Assembly (NCBI GenBank): GCA_010909165.1
Contig: MU008166.1
Coordinates: 1,550,001 to 1,614,000 of the forward strand
Direction of reading: 5' to 3'
Source of the DNA: Anthoceros angustus
Lineage: Eukaryota; Streptophyta; Anthocerotopsida; Anthocerotales; Anthocerotaceae
DNA: 64,000 nucleotides
Each line of letters opens with the position of its first letter. Positions within the stretch are counted from its first letter, which is position 1. Positions 34,519 to 47,254 of the stretch are shown one piece after another. The notes under the pieces are model-generated. The model did not search any database. It was not told the origin of the DNA and saw only the letters and a list, made by a program, of their open reading frames with translations. The position numbers and the translations under genes were made by a program.

Positions 34519-34879
34519 GGTCTACCATAGGTGAAAGGAGTGGAAAGCGCTCGTTGGAGGAAAGCTCTTGCACTTTCTCCTTCATTTCCTCCTTGAACAT
34601 AACCTGTTGGTGCACACTCCCAGTGGTAATGCGTATATTGTCATAAAACTTTTTGGTTACCCGGTGTTTCGTCGCTCTGAACCTTCTAGTTCAATTTTTG
34701 TAGCTGTGCAAATCATCAAGTATTAATGTCGCTTAAACCATGCATCAACCCAAGATCCGGCTTGGTCTACCATTGTTGAAAGGAGTGGAAAGTGCTCGTT
34801 GGAGGAAAGCTCTTGCACTTTCTCCTTCATTTCCTCTTTGAACATAATTTGTTGGCACACACTCTTAGTGGTAATGGCT
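34519..34879. repeat. 116-bp direct repeat pair, 245 bp apart
   Basis: Copies at 34519-34634 and 34764-34879 both start GGTCTACCAT and share GTTGGAGGAAAGCTCTTGC and CTTTCTCCTTCATTTCCTC. The first copy abuts the truncated end of the PPR pseudogene, suggesting an insertion or rearrangement there. An element origin is possible but unproven; the nearby GGGGTATCAAAGTGCC (about 35,003-35,018) only loosely resembles an LTR primer site. Confidence 0.7.
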
Positions 34880-37800
34880 TCTTCAGCCAAGACACAACCT
34901 TCCTTCTTCTTCTTATTGTTATATCCTGAATAGTAGACTATTGGTGCCGACTATAAAGCGCGCAATCTACTTTCAGTTCAGCTTAGTGCAATGTAGAGGT
35001 GGGGTATCAAAGTGCCTAAAAGATTGTTTTATGTTCTACTATATGGCTAAATAGAGCGAAACCTAGTAATGATTGTAATTAAAACCTCCATGATCCAAGA
35101 TGGATCTGAAGATGTTTGGTATATAGATTTCCTCAACTTTGTCACAAGAAACTCCTTTATTGATTGTCTGTTGAGCTTCATATATTGTACATAATGACCA
35201 ATTCTCGTATGCATGTTTTTGAAGTGCCATACTTAGCTTCTTGCACCGCCATGATGGAAGGCTGCCTTTAGAGCCCACCATGTTGCCTTTAAAGCCCATC
35301 ATGGTACCTTTAGAGCCATAGAGCGTTGATCATGACTCCAATTCTTTTACGGATATATTGGTCCATGCCATAGTGTCTGCACCCCATTTTGTGGTGTAGC
35401 TCAAAGGCACACAAAACTCAGCTTGTCTCCAAGCTCGAGCTTGTGTGCTTGAGCTTGCCGTTTGTTCTTATAAGTAGGCTTCTCAAGGTGCATCGCATCG
35501 TTTAGAAAATTGTCTTGCTTAAGCATCCTTTTGTTTCTCTACAATTCCTCATCGTTTTATGTGCTAGCTAGCTTCGAGCTCTTTATGTGTTATGTACTAG
35601 CTCGAGTGAACGAGGGAGATGCTAGAACTTACATCAGTTTGTTTTAATATACAAATGGAAGTAAGTTTTGGTACTGCACATGCCTCAAGATGCATACCAT
35701 TTATGTTACTCACCTTGAACTTTTGCTTTTAATGTTTTTGGATTGGGTACTAGGTATAATGTTCCTAATTAAGATTGCCTCAGAGGCTAAGATTATCTCA
35801 ACCTCTATCTAAAATAAGTACTTGTTTCCTTGATAGCTCGCCATCACCCAAGGTTGAAACATCGTGAATGGGTTGAGATACAATGCTGCACAACACCTCT
35901 TCAACATCTTGAGTTCATGAAATCCATAAAATACACAAAAATCATTTTAGTACCAGAAACGCGGGGTGGACTCATTTCAAAAATTGCAAGAAACATTTTG
36001 ATGCAATGTTCTCCTTTCGCGGAGGCACTCCTCTTAAATCCCGCAATATGCCACAAAGCCCTGCTTGAGAACTTCTCGCGCTGAAAATTCTATGTATGTA
36101 CAAAGCTCTGCTTGTGAACTTTCCGCGCTGAAAATGCTGTGCTCAAAGCTCTTAAGAAATTTCTGCGCTACAAATACTTTGCACAAGTTTTTCTTGCGAA
36201 ACTAAAGTGAATGGAGGTGCTCAAATTATCGATATATATAAAAATACCCGGGTATTGGTTGTCAAGTGTATTTAATGACTGGTCATATAGATATATGTTG
36301 GTCATGGTATGAGTACGGCCATGTTTGGCCTTAAACATGTGAATATCCAGGCCGTCTTTATGCTGGGCTATCCGTAGCCAGCTCGAGCTACATGAAAATT
36401 GCCTCTGAAGGTGTCCAAAAAAGAGGCTATCCTTAGGCTGCATATCTCCACTCTAGCTGTATCTTTATGAGACTGGCTGCAGGTGGATGCAGATTGAGCA
36501 AAGAATAAAACTGTCGAACTGATCACACTCCTTGATTTACTAAAATCTGCAAACATAGTTAGGAAATCTCAAATTTAGGTTCTCAATCCTTATGGGGTTA
36601 ACTATAGATGAAATCTAAATTGAAGTGCAAACTCGCCCAAGCACAGGTATGTTCTATTCACGATAAGAATAGGATCCGATACCGCAGCAACTCTTGAATC
36701 ATTGACGTAAATCAAATATAAGAAATAAAAAGAAATACGTTTAGTACTTTGTATACCTATACAAGTACTAAATGTACCATTGCGGGCATGTTTCCTTTTG
36801 CAACCTTGAACATGACTAGTGTATCCTAATTGGAAGTGAAACTCTCATGCCAGTCCTCTTCTGATCACGGACAGCATGCATCGTCGGTCAAGCAAAACCT
36901 CGATGTGGGGTATCTACGTCTGATCAGAGTGGAAATCTCAAGCAGCAAGCTGAGCGGCGAGCGCCCAAACTGTTTAGGAATAGGTGGAGGGATTTAAGGT
37001 TTTTACATCTCGCGGGGTTTGCCGCGCGACTGCTTGCCTTCCTGCCAGATGTGTATGGAGGAACGAGCGATGCTTGGCTGTGGAAGTACGAAAGTGGGTT
37101 TCTTCCAGCTTGGATGCTCGGGCACACAGCAAATTACATCAGGTTCTCATGATCAACGACGGCTTGTGACCTTGTTGGCCTTTGACAGTGAGGAACTTGT
37201 CATCTCGTGATGCAGGCATTCCCAGCGGCACTAGGGTTTTAAGCTGGTTTCAAAGGTGAGGGTCTGCGGTCTTGCTTGCTTGCCAGGTCTGCCTTGGCTT
37301 CTGTGAAGTCTGAGGTCTGGTGCTCGGGCAGTGTGTTTGAGTTGGGATCTCTGGGGTTGGCAATGTGACGTGCTAAGCTTGAGGGGAAGGGGAATGTTAG
37401 GGGTTCTGGTCGTGCATAGCTTTGCGGACCTTTGTACGTTGTTGTGCAAATGCAAGTCAGGGAGGGTTTGTGAAGAACGTAAGAGAAGATTTTGACCATG
37501 CTGAATCGTCAACCCTGCAAGAACAAGCCGATGTGATTGGGCCGTAGAGCGGCTCCCAAAGGCTGGACTCGTGTAGAATGACTTCATGTGTACCATTGCT
37601 GCAGATTGGAATGGCAGGGGGAGTTGGACAGGTTGGATACACAAGGTTGCCATATCTGGACAAAGGATGTACATTGTAAGTGTTTTGTATTCTGCCTCTT
37701 ATACATATGGGCTGAGCCGCCTGTTCTGGAAGAGAGTTTTGAATTGCAAGAGAGTCAGTCCCAAGCCGTTGCAGGATTTCCAAAGTGGCCCACGCTTGGC

Positions 37801-40800
37801 TCTACACGGTACCCCAAGGTGAAGCTGGGCCAGCGTTGAGGAGCTCTTTTATCTAGCACACTGCATTGGGTGGCAGTGACAGTGCTCTAAAGTAGGTCCC
37901 CGGGAACGAGGATCCGAGAAATTGTGGGCAAAGTGGACTGCAGGTACTATCCCTTTAGCATGCCTACAGCTGTGCTGCCCTTGCCTTGGAGCATGCTGAC
38001 GGACATATGTACGGGCCTTCCCAATGAAGCATCATCCACAAGCCATGGACCAATGTGTGTGATGGAGTGCTACATTGGCGAGGGGCTGGCAAAACCGCCC
38101 ACAAACCGTGCCGTCTCAGACACGCCAGGTTGTCATATCACGCGACAGTCGCAGCAGACGACTCCAACCTGTACAGTACCTCCCCGGGCATACGTAGCCC
38201 AGTGTGTGTCCAGGACGTCCCTAGTCATCCATTCCTCAGTGAATGGAATTTGGTGGGTGGAAGGCGTACTTTACGATGGATGTACGTACATTGTGGAATG
38301 TCTTGCCATGACAGGTATCGCAGAGCTGAATCCACTGTTGGTAGTGACGGGGCAGCATCTTCATCTGGAGGGACGAAGTCCCATACAAAGTGGCATGTGA
38401 CGAGGATTGAGCATTGTTCCGAGCATCGCAGGTTAGCCCAACACGTCCTCCTGCTCCTATTGAGCCATGCGCAGGTATCTCTCAATTATCTAACAAGCAC
38501 GTGGCAGATTGTCCCTGTCCGGGCTGGGTGGAGAAGCAAAACGGGATGTGTGCACACAGCTCTCTCACAACCATGCGAGTGAGACCGAAAGCATGAATCC
38601 ATAAATCTATCTATCCGCTGCTGAGTGCGCACGTCACACCTCGTGAAGTCTTCAACAGGTGGGCCCTGTTATCGGGTTGCCTTGTTTCACAGCCGGCTCA
38701 CCAGTCACGCGACTTGACTCCCAAGAGTCATCACCAGCTTCCCCGGCTGCTCCAGTATCACACAATCAGGTCTGTAACTCTGTAATTTAATCTCCCTGTA
38801 TACCGCTTGCCTGCGGCTTTCTCATGGTGCTCCCTGGACAGCTCGCGCACGTGTTCTAATATTTTACAAGTGGCAACACTTCCTTGAGTTCTCAACACAT
38901 GAGATTGATACCAGTGAAGCATTGAACAACAACAGGAATGGACAAAAACCCACTCACGATTCCCGATTCCTGCTGCCAAGCCCCTTGAGAAAATCATGTG
39001 GTGACGACTGCTGGAGGAGCCTGCTGAGAACCTGTCCCTTTTTGCACCTTCCACATCCCAACTTTGGAAGTGCCGGAAGTTCCATATGGTAGGTTGGAAG
39101 CAGCAAGCTGCATCCGTCCACTTTCATTCCAGCTGGAGAGGGAGTACAGCTGGTGCAGGACAAGCAGGACCAGAAACAGCAACAGCCCACCTCCGCACTT
39201 CTTCGTCCACTTGCTTGCAAGAGTACCCCACCACCCAGCCCAGCGGCGTTTTGGAATGTACAAGTGGTCAGCAGTTCCATTGCCATCGTTGTCCAAGGAT
39301 CACGACTGCTCCAGGCCAAGCTCACGACTCAGGAGCGTAGAATTCTTCTGTCCTTTCCTCCCCGGCGGAGACTCGCGCGTCTGCCACATCAATTGTTGCC
39401 GTGGCTGGAGCACGGGTAAACAGATTAAGGCATTACAAGTGGTGGAGGGCGAGGGAGAAAAGGGAAAGGGAAAGGGAAAGGGAAAGAGAGTGCACGTTTT
39501 ACCGGGTGGCCTTGCCCCGTTGGATCTGCATCAGCCAAGGCGGCCGCATCTTTTTTGCATGCTCGTGAGGTCAAAAGAGACATCACAATATTATTTTGCT
39601 CCTTGAGGCGTGCACATCGTCATAGCCGTTGGCTTCCACCAATCCACCAAAACATGGGTGACACCAGCCGGGGTGGCTGGAGAGCAGAAGCCTTTCCTGC
39701 TGTCCTTTCACGGATGCAAACAGGGTGTCACAAAGATTGCCAATATCTTGGGGGCCACTGGATGGTTTTGGGGAAAGGAGCTGCCTTGCAACGGCGCTTC
39801 TCGGAAACGGGGCCTTCTCCTTCTCCTGCTCCTGCGCCTGCTCCTGCATGGGCAGCGACACACAGCAGGCCTATGGGGCACCAAAATGCATGTCTTCCAT
39901 GTGTAGAGAGATGCGGAAAAGCAAGGACTGCGAGAGTTGGATGGAAACCGGTGCAGCAAGCAGCCCTTTTGGCACCCACCGCCAGCGCTTGATAGGAGAC
40001 CCGTTGTCATCCCCGAGACCGGCTATGGTGACGTTTGCAAGCAAAGGTCTGAGACACAGACTCTCTCACGAGTCCCAGGGCCTGGACTCCTGACACTAAA
40101 ACTCTCATCTGGTGCCACTTGTGTTGCCTTGAATGTCAGCCACCTGGGGATTTCTGCAAAGTGTGTGTGTACCTGCTGCCTGCCAGACGCCGTTATTTGG
40201 TGCAGATTGGAGCATCATCTCTCAGAGCTGCACGGGTGGTGCCGGTCCAGTTGTCCGGTTTACACCAGTCTGACAAGGTGAGAGTTTTGGTGTCCTTGTA
40301 CGGGGCAGACCTAAGAGCTGCCACGATGGGCTGCTTCTTCTGGAGGACGAACCTGCTCCATTGCGTGGACAGAGATCGAGCCCACACCTACCAGCTCAGC
40401 TGTGGATCATGCCGTTGCTGTGGTTCCTAAAGGTGATCAGCCAGCATGACTCTAATTCATCCGCATTCACCCTGTCCTGGAGCCCTGACAAACACAAAAT
40501 CATTAGTCTAGAGCAGCAGACGCTCGACGACGTGTGCAGATCTGGAAGCGGTCCCTCAGACCCTTCCCTCCTTGCTGTGCTGCACGCATGCATACTAAGG
40601 GAATGAACTAGTCTCTTGTGGGATTGGATTTCCTTCCTTGGATCCCTCCGTATCCCAATTTCACCATCTTAGCTAATCGGTTGCTACCTCTGCAGGAAAG
40701 CAAACTTTAAGGTAGACAGGCCTGCAAAATTCCAGCGACTGTTGACCCCATTGGCTGTCAAGGCACACTTCCCAGAGACAGACAAGACATGATAGCGCCG

Positions 40801-41137
40801 CTGGATGGGTTGGGCCGAGATTTCACCTGGCCCACCTGCACATGAATTGCTATAAGCTACTCTCGTGCTCTCTCTCTCTATTGAATGTTCCGATCCGATT
40901 AGGAAGCAGGCCATGCTCACTTAGGTGGCGACACCTGGGGCTGGGAGCCTTGAGATGGTGAGCCAATGCGCACCTATGCGCACTTGAGTTGCAGGCACTC
41001 AGAGACTGGCGTAATTGCTGGTTTGCAGATTCTCTTTTTTTTGTATACATGATGCTCACGGCATCCATTGCTCGCTAGCTATCACTTGTGCGTGCCTCAT
41101 TTGAATGTAACAGCACAGGACTCCGTCTTCCTGCACC
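34880..41137. other. Intergenic region, no gene recognised
   Basis: About 6.3 kb without a recognisable coding region. Minor structures are a roughly 23-bp triplicate near 35,261-35,318 (CCTTTAGAGCC type), three diverged copies of a roughly 45-65-bp unit around 36,048-36,175 (CAAAGCTCTGCTTGTGAAC type), and a GGGAAA simple repeat near 39,462-39,486. Open frames in 37.2-40.4 kb are short, lie on both strands and match no family I know. Confidence 0.5.
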
Positions 41138-41146
41138 TTTAAATAC
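41138..41146 (+). promoter_or_regulatory. Likely TATA box of the first pectin methylesterase gene
   Basis: TTTAAATAC follows a CCTGCACC context about 240 bp upstream of the ATG, implying a leader of roughly 215 nt. Confidence 0.4.
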
Positions 41147-41384
41147 AGCCTGTCTCCCACCTGCATTCTCGACCTTCACACCATATTCATCTCCGTTCCC
41201 AATAGCCAAGCTGAGAGGACAGGACTCAGGAGTCCAGGACAGAGCGGACTCCTCCCTTCTCAGGGACACTGGTTTCCTTCGGGATTCCAATCCTCTGTCC
41301 ACGGCAATTGAGAATGTGTTGCAACTTGCGACATACCTGAGCGAGGAGCTCGTACGCAGAACAAGTGGGCAGTCGGACGCTTCA

Positions 41385-42958
41385 ATGGCTTCTCGTATGT
41401 CGATGCTGGCGTGGGTGCTCATCATAGCAGTGGTGCTGACCGACCCAACCTTCGCCGAGGGATCCAGCAAGCATCACAAGCATCACAAGCACCACAAGCA
41501 CCACAAGACGCATCCAGACCCCTTCACTCCCGGGGATTTAGAGAGCGTCCGCTCGGAGTACCTTGCCTGGGTTGGAAGAGTGGGAAACAAGACAGCATCC
41601 GTCTCAGGTTTCGAAACCTTGGATGGCGTCTCCTTGGCTAAGGGCGTGGACACCATCATCACCGTCAACCAGAAGGGAGGTGCCAACTACAAGAAGGTCC
41701 AGGACGCTGTGGATGCCGTCCCCAAACACAGCACTGTCCGGATAACCATTCAAATCGCTGCCGGCACTTACAAGTGAGCTTGGCACCAGCTTCTCCTCTT
41801 CTTTTCTCTGTTCTTCCCTTAAAATTCTTCGCCCCTCTTGTTTTCTCTCCTCCACCAGCTCTGCTCAACAGCCCAATTGTGGCTCACGCTGTGCTCATTC
41901 TTGAAATTCTGCAGAGAGAAGGTGACCATTCCTTCAAACAAACCTTACATCACATTCCAAGGAGCCGGCGCAGACGTCACCAAGATCACCTGGAACGACA
42001 TTGCCGGGGAATCCAGCACCTACAAGAGTGCCTCCGTGGCAGTAAACTCGGACAACTTCATAGCCCAAGGCATCAGCTTCGAGGTACCCACCACCCGTCT
42101 TTCCCACCTCAATTCGCAGCAATTCCTGCTCCAAATCTGCTCTCCAACCCAACACGCTTGAATGTGGCAGAACTCAGCACCCGCGCCGCCTCCAGGGGCA
42201 GTGGGAAAGCAGGCCGTGGCGCTGCGAATCTCAGGGGACAAAGCCCAGTTCGATTCCTGCAATTTCTACGGTGCTCAGGACACTCTCTATGATCATAAAG
42301 GCCGCCACTACTTCAAGAACTGCAAAATTGTCGGCTCCATCGACTTCATCTTCGGCGACGGCCAGTCCCTGTACACGGTACAAATCAAATTGAATTTCGC
42401 AGAGTCCCTTGTTGCAAAGTTCCCAAAATGCAAGCAGCATTTGATGAAGAATGGGCCCCGTCTTTTCTTTCCAGGGATGCGAGCTTCACGCAATTGCCAA
42501 GACTTTTGGCTCCCTCACAGCACAGAAGAGAGCCAGCAAGTCCGAGGACACAGGATTTTCCTTCGTGAATTGCAAGGTGACGGGGACCGGAATGCTCTAC
42601 CTTGGGCGAGCATGGGGGCCGGCGTCCCGAGTCGTTTTTGCCTACACTTACATTGCAGACATCATCGTGCCTCAGGGCTGGTACGACTGGGGAGATTCTA
42701 GCAGGCAGAAGTAAGCTATCGCAAACTTTGAAACAAACACAAGGCATGTAGCGGTTGGACAAAAGGCATTTGAGAGCTCACTCACTCACTCATTGTGGAC
42801 ATTGATGCAGAACGGTGTTTTATGGGCTTTACAAATGCTCTGGCCCTGGATCTGTGGACAACGGATTTGTGAGCTGGGCGCATAAACTTACAGCTTCTCA
42901 GGCTGCACCTTTCCTGACTACTAATTTTATTGATGGAAAGAGCTGGGTCAGCATTTAA
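41385..42958 (+). CDS. Pectin methylesterase (pectinesterase) without PMEI pro-region
   Basis: Five exons (41385-41773, 41915-42083, 42171-42377, 42475-42710 and 42811-42958) encode about 382 aa. The enzyme demethylesterifies homogalacturonan in the cell wall. An N-terminal signal peptide ([18 protein letters not shown]...) is followed by a His/Lys run ([13 protein letters not shown]) instead of an inhibitor-like pro-domain. The beta-helix carries all signature regions: GTYKEKV, QAVAL (Q200), GAQDTL (Q222, catalytic D223), IDFIFG (catalytic D244) and LGRAWG (R300, W302). The last motif is LGRPW in most plant enzymes. The start at 41385 gives a clean signal peptide and is followed by MSM; the frame is open upstream but without secretion features. 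It is paired tail to tail with a paralogue 746 bp away. Confidence 0.93.
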
Positions 42959-43704
42959 ATCCAAACTTCGAACTGGATTTACATACTTACCACAACTGAA
43001 GCTAAGTATGTGTATTCACTTTCAGTGCTCACTCTAAGTATGTACAGATTTCACTTGCTTCCTCATCCTAGAGAATCACAGATTCCATGGTACATATGAA
43101 AGCCTAGACACCGAGCTGTTGTCAGGACTTGCGCCTGTCAGAGTTGAGAATAAGATTTTGATTTGTGGAAGTGGAATAAAGTATTTGGATGGGAAGCCTC
43201 ATACCTCGCTGAGCTCCCATGCTTTGAAACTCCAACTTGACGTAGACTGGACTTGTGAGTGTGACGCAACATTGGGCTCAACAACAACCCCCTTGTTCCT
43301 AGGAGTTGAGGCGAGTCTCCCTACCTCCACTACCTGCGCGTACTACATACATACGCCTTGTACAGACCTTGTAACCAATAATCAATGAATGCCTAACTGT
43401 TCCAATAATCTACCATGGTGAACGTTGCCTCGTTGTGTACCGAGTCTCATGGTGTACTACCACCCTTAGTGCCTTAATGGGTTTTAGTAAAATTCTCCTC
43501 CTTCCACCCTTTATTTGGCATATGCCCTCTTGCCCTGTCGCCAGTGGCCACCATCCAATCAAGTTATTGACCTGTTCAATGCGAGGAAGACCAGCTTCAG
43601 CTAGCTTGGCTTAGCCGTCGAACACCATACTATGTGATCACCTTGGGTGCTAATCTACTTAGCTCATAGGCAGGAGCAACGAAACTACGCAGTGCCCTTC
43701 TCTT
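42959..43704. other. Convergent 3' regions of the two pectin methylesterase genes
   Basis: 746 bp between the two stop codons. It probably holds both 3' untranslated regions. No other gene is seen. Confidence 0.6.
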
Positions 43705-45268
43705 TCAGGTTGAACTAAGCCACTGCTGGCCATCGATGAAGCTGATCTGCTTGAGAGGTCCAGCTTCTTCGCCAGAGAGCTCATGAGACCAGCGCACGCG
43801 CCGAGCCAAATTAGACCCTGGCCCAGAGCACTGGTACTGCCCATAGTAAACAGTCCTGCGGAGAAGAGCAGCATGTAAGCGTAGCCTACAGAATGAATGC
43901 ATCCTTTCTCAGAAGCGACATTTCAGATTGTGTGTTCAAAACATACCTCTGTCTGCTTGGCTGAGACCAGTCGTACCAGCCTTCAGGGATCACAATGTCA
44001 TCCATGTAAGTGTACATAAATACTACCCTGGAATAATCTCCCCATGCTCGTCCCAGGTATACAGGTCCTGAGCCCGTGATTTTGCAATTGATGAAAATGA
44101 AACCAGTCCTCTCCTTAGGGCTTGATCTTTTCTGGGCTGTCAATGATCCTGTGAGCTGTGCGATTGAGTGGAGCTGACAACCCTGCACAACTCTTTCAGA
44201 ATCAGATTGCTGCATGATGACGTGGAGGACTTGCCATCTGGTAGCACCAGTTGACAAAACTCAGGAAACAAGCATGGGAAATATGCCAACTGAACTTACA
44301 ACAAACATGGACTGTCCGTTGCCAAAGATGAAATCAATGGAGCCTTCTATAAAGCACTCCTTGAAGTAGTGGCGGCCTATGTAGTCGAACAACGTGTCTT
44401 GGGCACCGTATATCCCACACTGGTAGAAGGCATGCTTATCACCGTTGAGAAGCAATGCCACAGCTTGCTGGTCCTGCGCACCAGGATCAGGCAATGGCGC
44501 TGCATTCTACAGTACAACACGTTCCTTTGTCAGTATATCTTCCGTGGTCAGAACCCAACCTCTAACTCCCGTCTCCCGAGACATACCCGGAATCCAACGC
44601 CCACAGCTACGAAGTTGTCTGCATTAACGTACACCGTTGCACTGTTGGCTGTGCCCCCTTCGCTCCTTGCCGTGCCACTGGACTGTATGACTGACAGGTC
44701 CCTTCCCGCACCTTGGAACTTGATGTAAGGTTTGTTATACGGAATGAAAACCTTCTCCCTGTTCAAAGCAGCGACCGCAGGTTGATTGATTCACCCACTT
44801 CGCTACCTCTTTCTGAAAATGCCGAGTGCAAAATTAACATGGTCAGAATTAGCACAAAACTTACTTGTATAATCCTGCGTTGATTTGTATGACAACTTGC
44901 ACTCTGTTGTTTTCTGGGACAGCATCCACTGCCGCTTGAACAGTACGGAAGTTCCCTCTCCCACGTTGATCAACCACAAGCCAACGGGCGCCTGCGAACT
45001 CGTTCTCAAACGGGTCACTTTGCGAGCTGCCCGTTGTGCGGTCTAGCATCTCCCTTTCCAGCTGTTCGCGCTCCGTCTGTGCGCCTGGTCCATTTTCCTC
45101 AGTCCATTGCTTGAAATCGTGAATTGTATCCTCCTCCCAGGTGCCATGCGGTCGCCAGCTCTTGCCAATCTTGGTAATTGTGTGCCTTTCCGATTGCACA
45201 AACTCGGAGCACAGAAGTGGAAAAAGAAGCCCGGCGAGTGACAGAATGTACGCTAATCTGGTATGCAT
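43705..45268 (-). CDS. Pectin methylesterase (pectinesterase), paralogue of the upstream gene
   Basis: Five exons (45268-44865, 44758-44587, 44506-44300, 44182-43947 and 43855-43705) encode about 389 aa. Intron positions and phases match the first gene, and exons 3 and 4 have exactly the same lengths (207 and 236 bp), so the genes are paralogues. The signal peptide [20 protein letters not shown] leads into a roughly 90-residue charged spacer with no PMEI domain. Signatures: QAVAL, GAQDTL (Q228, D229), IDFIFG (D250) and LGRAWG (R306, W308). An earlier in-frame ATG at 45310 (MCWYRRPALL) would add 14 residues that weaken the signal peptide, so 45268 is preferred; this is uncertain. Secreted to the cell wall. 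Confidence 0.9.
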
Positions 45269-46053
45269 AGTGAAACAATTCAACAAAGCAGGTCTACGAT
45301 ACCAGCACATTCATAAGGATTGCCTAAGCTACGCTCAGGGCCGCGGATTGAGCAAGAGATACGCCTTCCTCTAATCTGTCTCCACATCTATACCAAAGGA
45401 AACGAAGAAAACTTTGCCGGCGCCTGCCAAAGCATGAAAAGAAGGAACGTAAATGCTGGATAGCTATCAATGCAGATGCCAACAGGTATGCGATTGAAAT
45501 CCAAGAAGCAAAAGATTGAACTTTCCCACGAAAACAGAATCAAGTGGACAGCAAAGCTTCTTATTGCACTGCTCATCAGCGCCAGCCAAATCGGCGGCAC
45601 ATCCAGGAGAAATGGCCCGGGCGTCAGAAATCTCAGCCTGCAAGAACGCACATGAGGCACTGTCTACAGCTGCATCAAATTTCCTTCTACTTTCATAGCA
45701 TACAGGGATGAGATGCAACGCACCGTCGAATTGAATCCACCTAACCACCCGTGACCACTGACATTTGAACATCAGTATTCAAACGATGCGCGACAGGCAA
45801 CAGAGCTGCCGAGAGAGCCGAAGAGGGAGGAGTCGGATGACATGAAGGGCGGCAGGAGGAGGAAATGAAGAAGTAGGAAGCAAGCGCACCGAAATGGTGA
45901 CCAGACATTGAATGCAGAAAAAGAGCGGCTCTCCGACAGACAAAGACAGACAAACACAAGCATGTTCGCTCCATTGCCTTCCACGGTCACATCCACATGT
46001 CCTGCACCTAACAAATGTCACCCGGCCGTAATGCACACACAAGCTCATCTTAC

Positions 46054-46194
46054 CAGCCCCAGCAACTGCCAACGCCACAGCACAAACACATAGTTTAAGT
46101 CCAGCCAGCAAAGGTATCGAAAGCTGCGCGCCACGTTGAAGACGGAACTTCCCACAAGCAGCGCCAGCACCACGTTCTGTGACGTTGTAGGCAT
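46054..46194 (-). other. Possible first exon of an unrecognised membrane protein
   Basis: The minus strand has ATG at 46194 followed by 47 codons beginning MPTTSQNVVLALLVGSS, hydrophobic in parts, and ending at a good splice donor (CTG/GTAAGATG at 46053). I could not find a convincing continuation downstream. The same stretch recurs in the duplicated segment near 48,600. It may be a gene 5' end captured by the repeat, or chance. Confidence 0.25.
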
Positions 46195-46804
46195 TGCCCC
46201 GGCATGGCCGCGGTCGCGCCACTTCCGGCTCACAGGTGCTTTGTGCGTGGGATGTCTGTCAGTAGCACAGAAGAGCCAAAAGCCGAAAGTGGCCTCCTCG
46301 TTTCTCCACGCTGCGCACTGTCTGACACAAATCCGTAGCAAGTCAGGATGCATGTTGTACATCGTCTTCTTCATCTGTCAGTCAGTTTGACGGATTCCGC
46401 CTTGCCTGGAGCTGCTAATCGAAGGACTGTACATCCTCTACATGTGTGTACCCTCCGCTATTACCCCATATTGCCTGGACATCCTTCGCCCACACCTGGT
46501 TGATCTTGGCAACCGTGGTCTCCGGTGACGTACACCACGGTTAGGCTTTCCGGTGGCTGCGGTTGGAATCTGGAACATGTTCTCGTTGCCCGAAAATGGC
46601 TCCGGGCATCGAATTAAAGTATTTTAATTCCGGAGGCCCTGGAAGAGTGGCTCCTAAAACTCGTCACGTTATTAAATGCGCTCGTCTGCGCAGGGTGGGA
46701 CCGTTAAAGGTTGCTCCGATCTTTGGAGAAGGTGCATACATCTGCATTGATGTATCTACAGGGTCAACATCTATTTACAGGACGGTCGGTATGTATGGCA
46801 TGTC
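46089..46804. repeat. Segmental duplication, copy 1 (partner 48541-49230)
   Basis: From ATAGTTTAAGTCCAGCC to GTATGTATGGCATGT this segment is nearly identical to 48541-49230. Differences are small losses in copy 2, for example around 48,790 where some 20 bp are missing. It contains a conserved but unrecognised open frame and the palindrome GAATTAAAGTATTTTAATTC. Confidence 0.9.
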
Positions 46805-47012
46805 AATTTATACTCAAGATTGGTGAAAACAGACGGGAGCAAACACTCGCAGACATACATGCTTGATATGTATGTAGCATGCAGGCAACAATGCAGATGG
46901 ATGAGCATAGGCATCTACACACAGGACATAGCACTCGTGCATAGGGTGCAAGGACACTGCTGTAACAGTGCCCATATGACGAGAAGCAAACTGAGCTTGC
47001 CCCTCCAACGAG

Positions 47013-47057
47013 CCATGTCTATTGCATCCCTCCATAGGCCGGATGCAATAGACATGG
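47013..47057. repeat. Perfect 17-bp inverted repeat (hairpin), copy 1
   Basis: Arm CCATGTCTATTGCATCC (47013-47029), an 11-bp loop, then the exact reverse complement (47041-47057), followed by TTTATAAAAG. A second copy lies at 49516-49560. Confidence 0.95.
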
Positions 47058-47082
47058 ATTTATAAAAGAATAAATAGTAGGG

Positions 47083-47254
47083 TGTTAGATAATTAGGATA
47101 TACATATTAGATTAGGGCACGGTCAGGATAATGAGCAAACGCAAATGCGCATAGCATGGACGCGGATGTGTCCACATGACATGGCCAGTTGAGTGGCTAG
47201 AATGGATTGGAGATAACCGCGTCTTAACATTGGCTTTCAGTTGGTATTAGAGCC
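47083..47254 (+). mobile_element. LTR end plus tRNA primer-binding-site-like sequence, copy 1
   Basis: TGTTAGATAATTAGG (47083) to CTTAACA (ending 47229) has the TGTTA..TAACA ends of an LTR. TTGGTATTAGAGCC (47241-47254) resembles the initiator-Met tRNA primer site of copia and small non-autonomous LTR elements. A copy with the same flanks occurs at 49585-49762. No matching second LTR is visible, so the element is incomplete and its limits are uncertain. Confidence 0.5.

Noticed and set aside
37231-37783. Minus-strand frames of 108-147 codons
   Set aside because: No recognisable domain and no splice-supported extension.
46563-46826. 87-codon frame conserved in both duplicated segments
   Set aside because: The segments are near-identical throughout, so conservation is not evidence of coding; the frame opens with TTG and matches no family.
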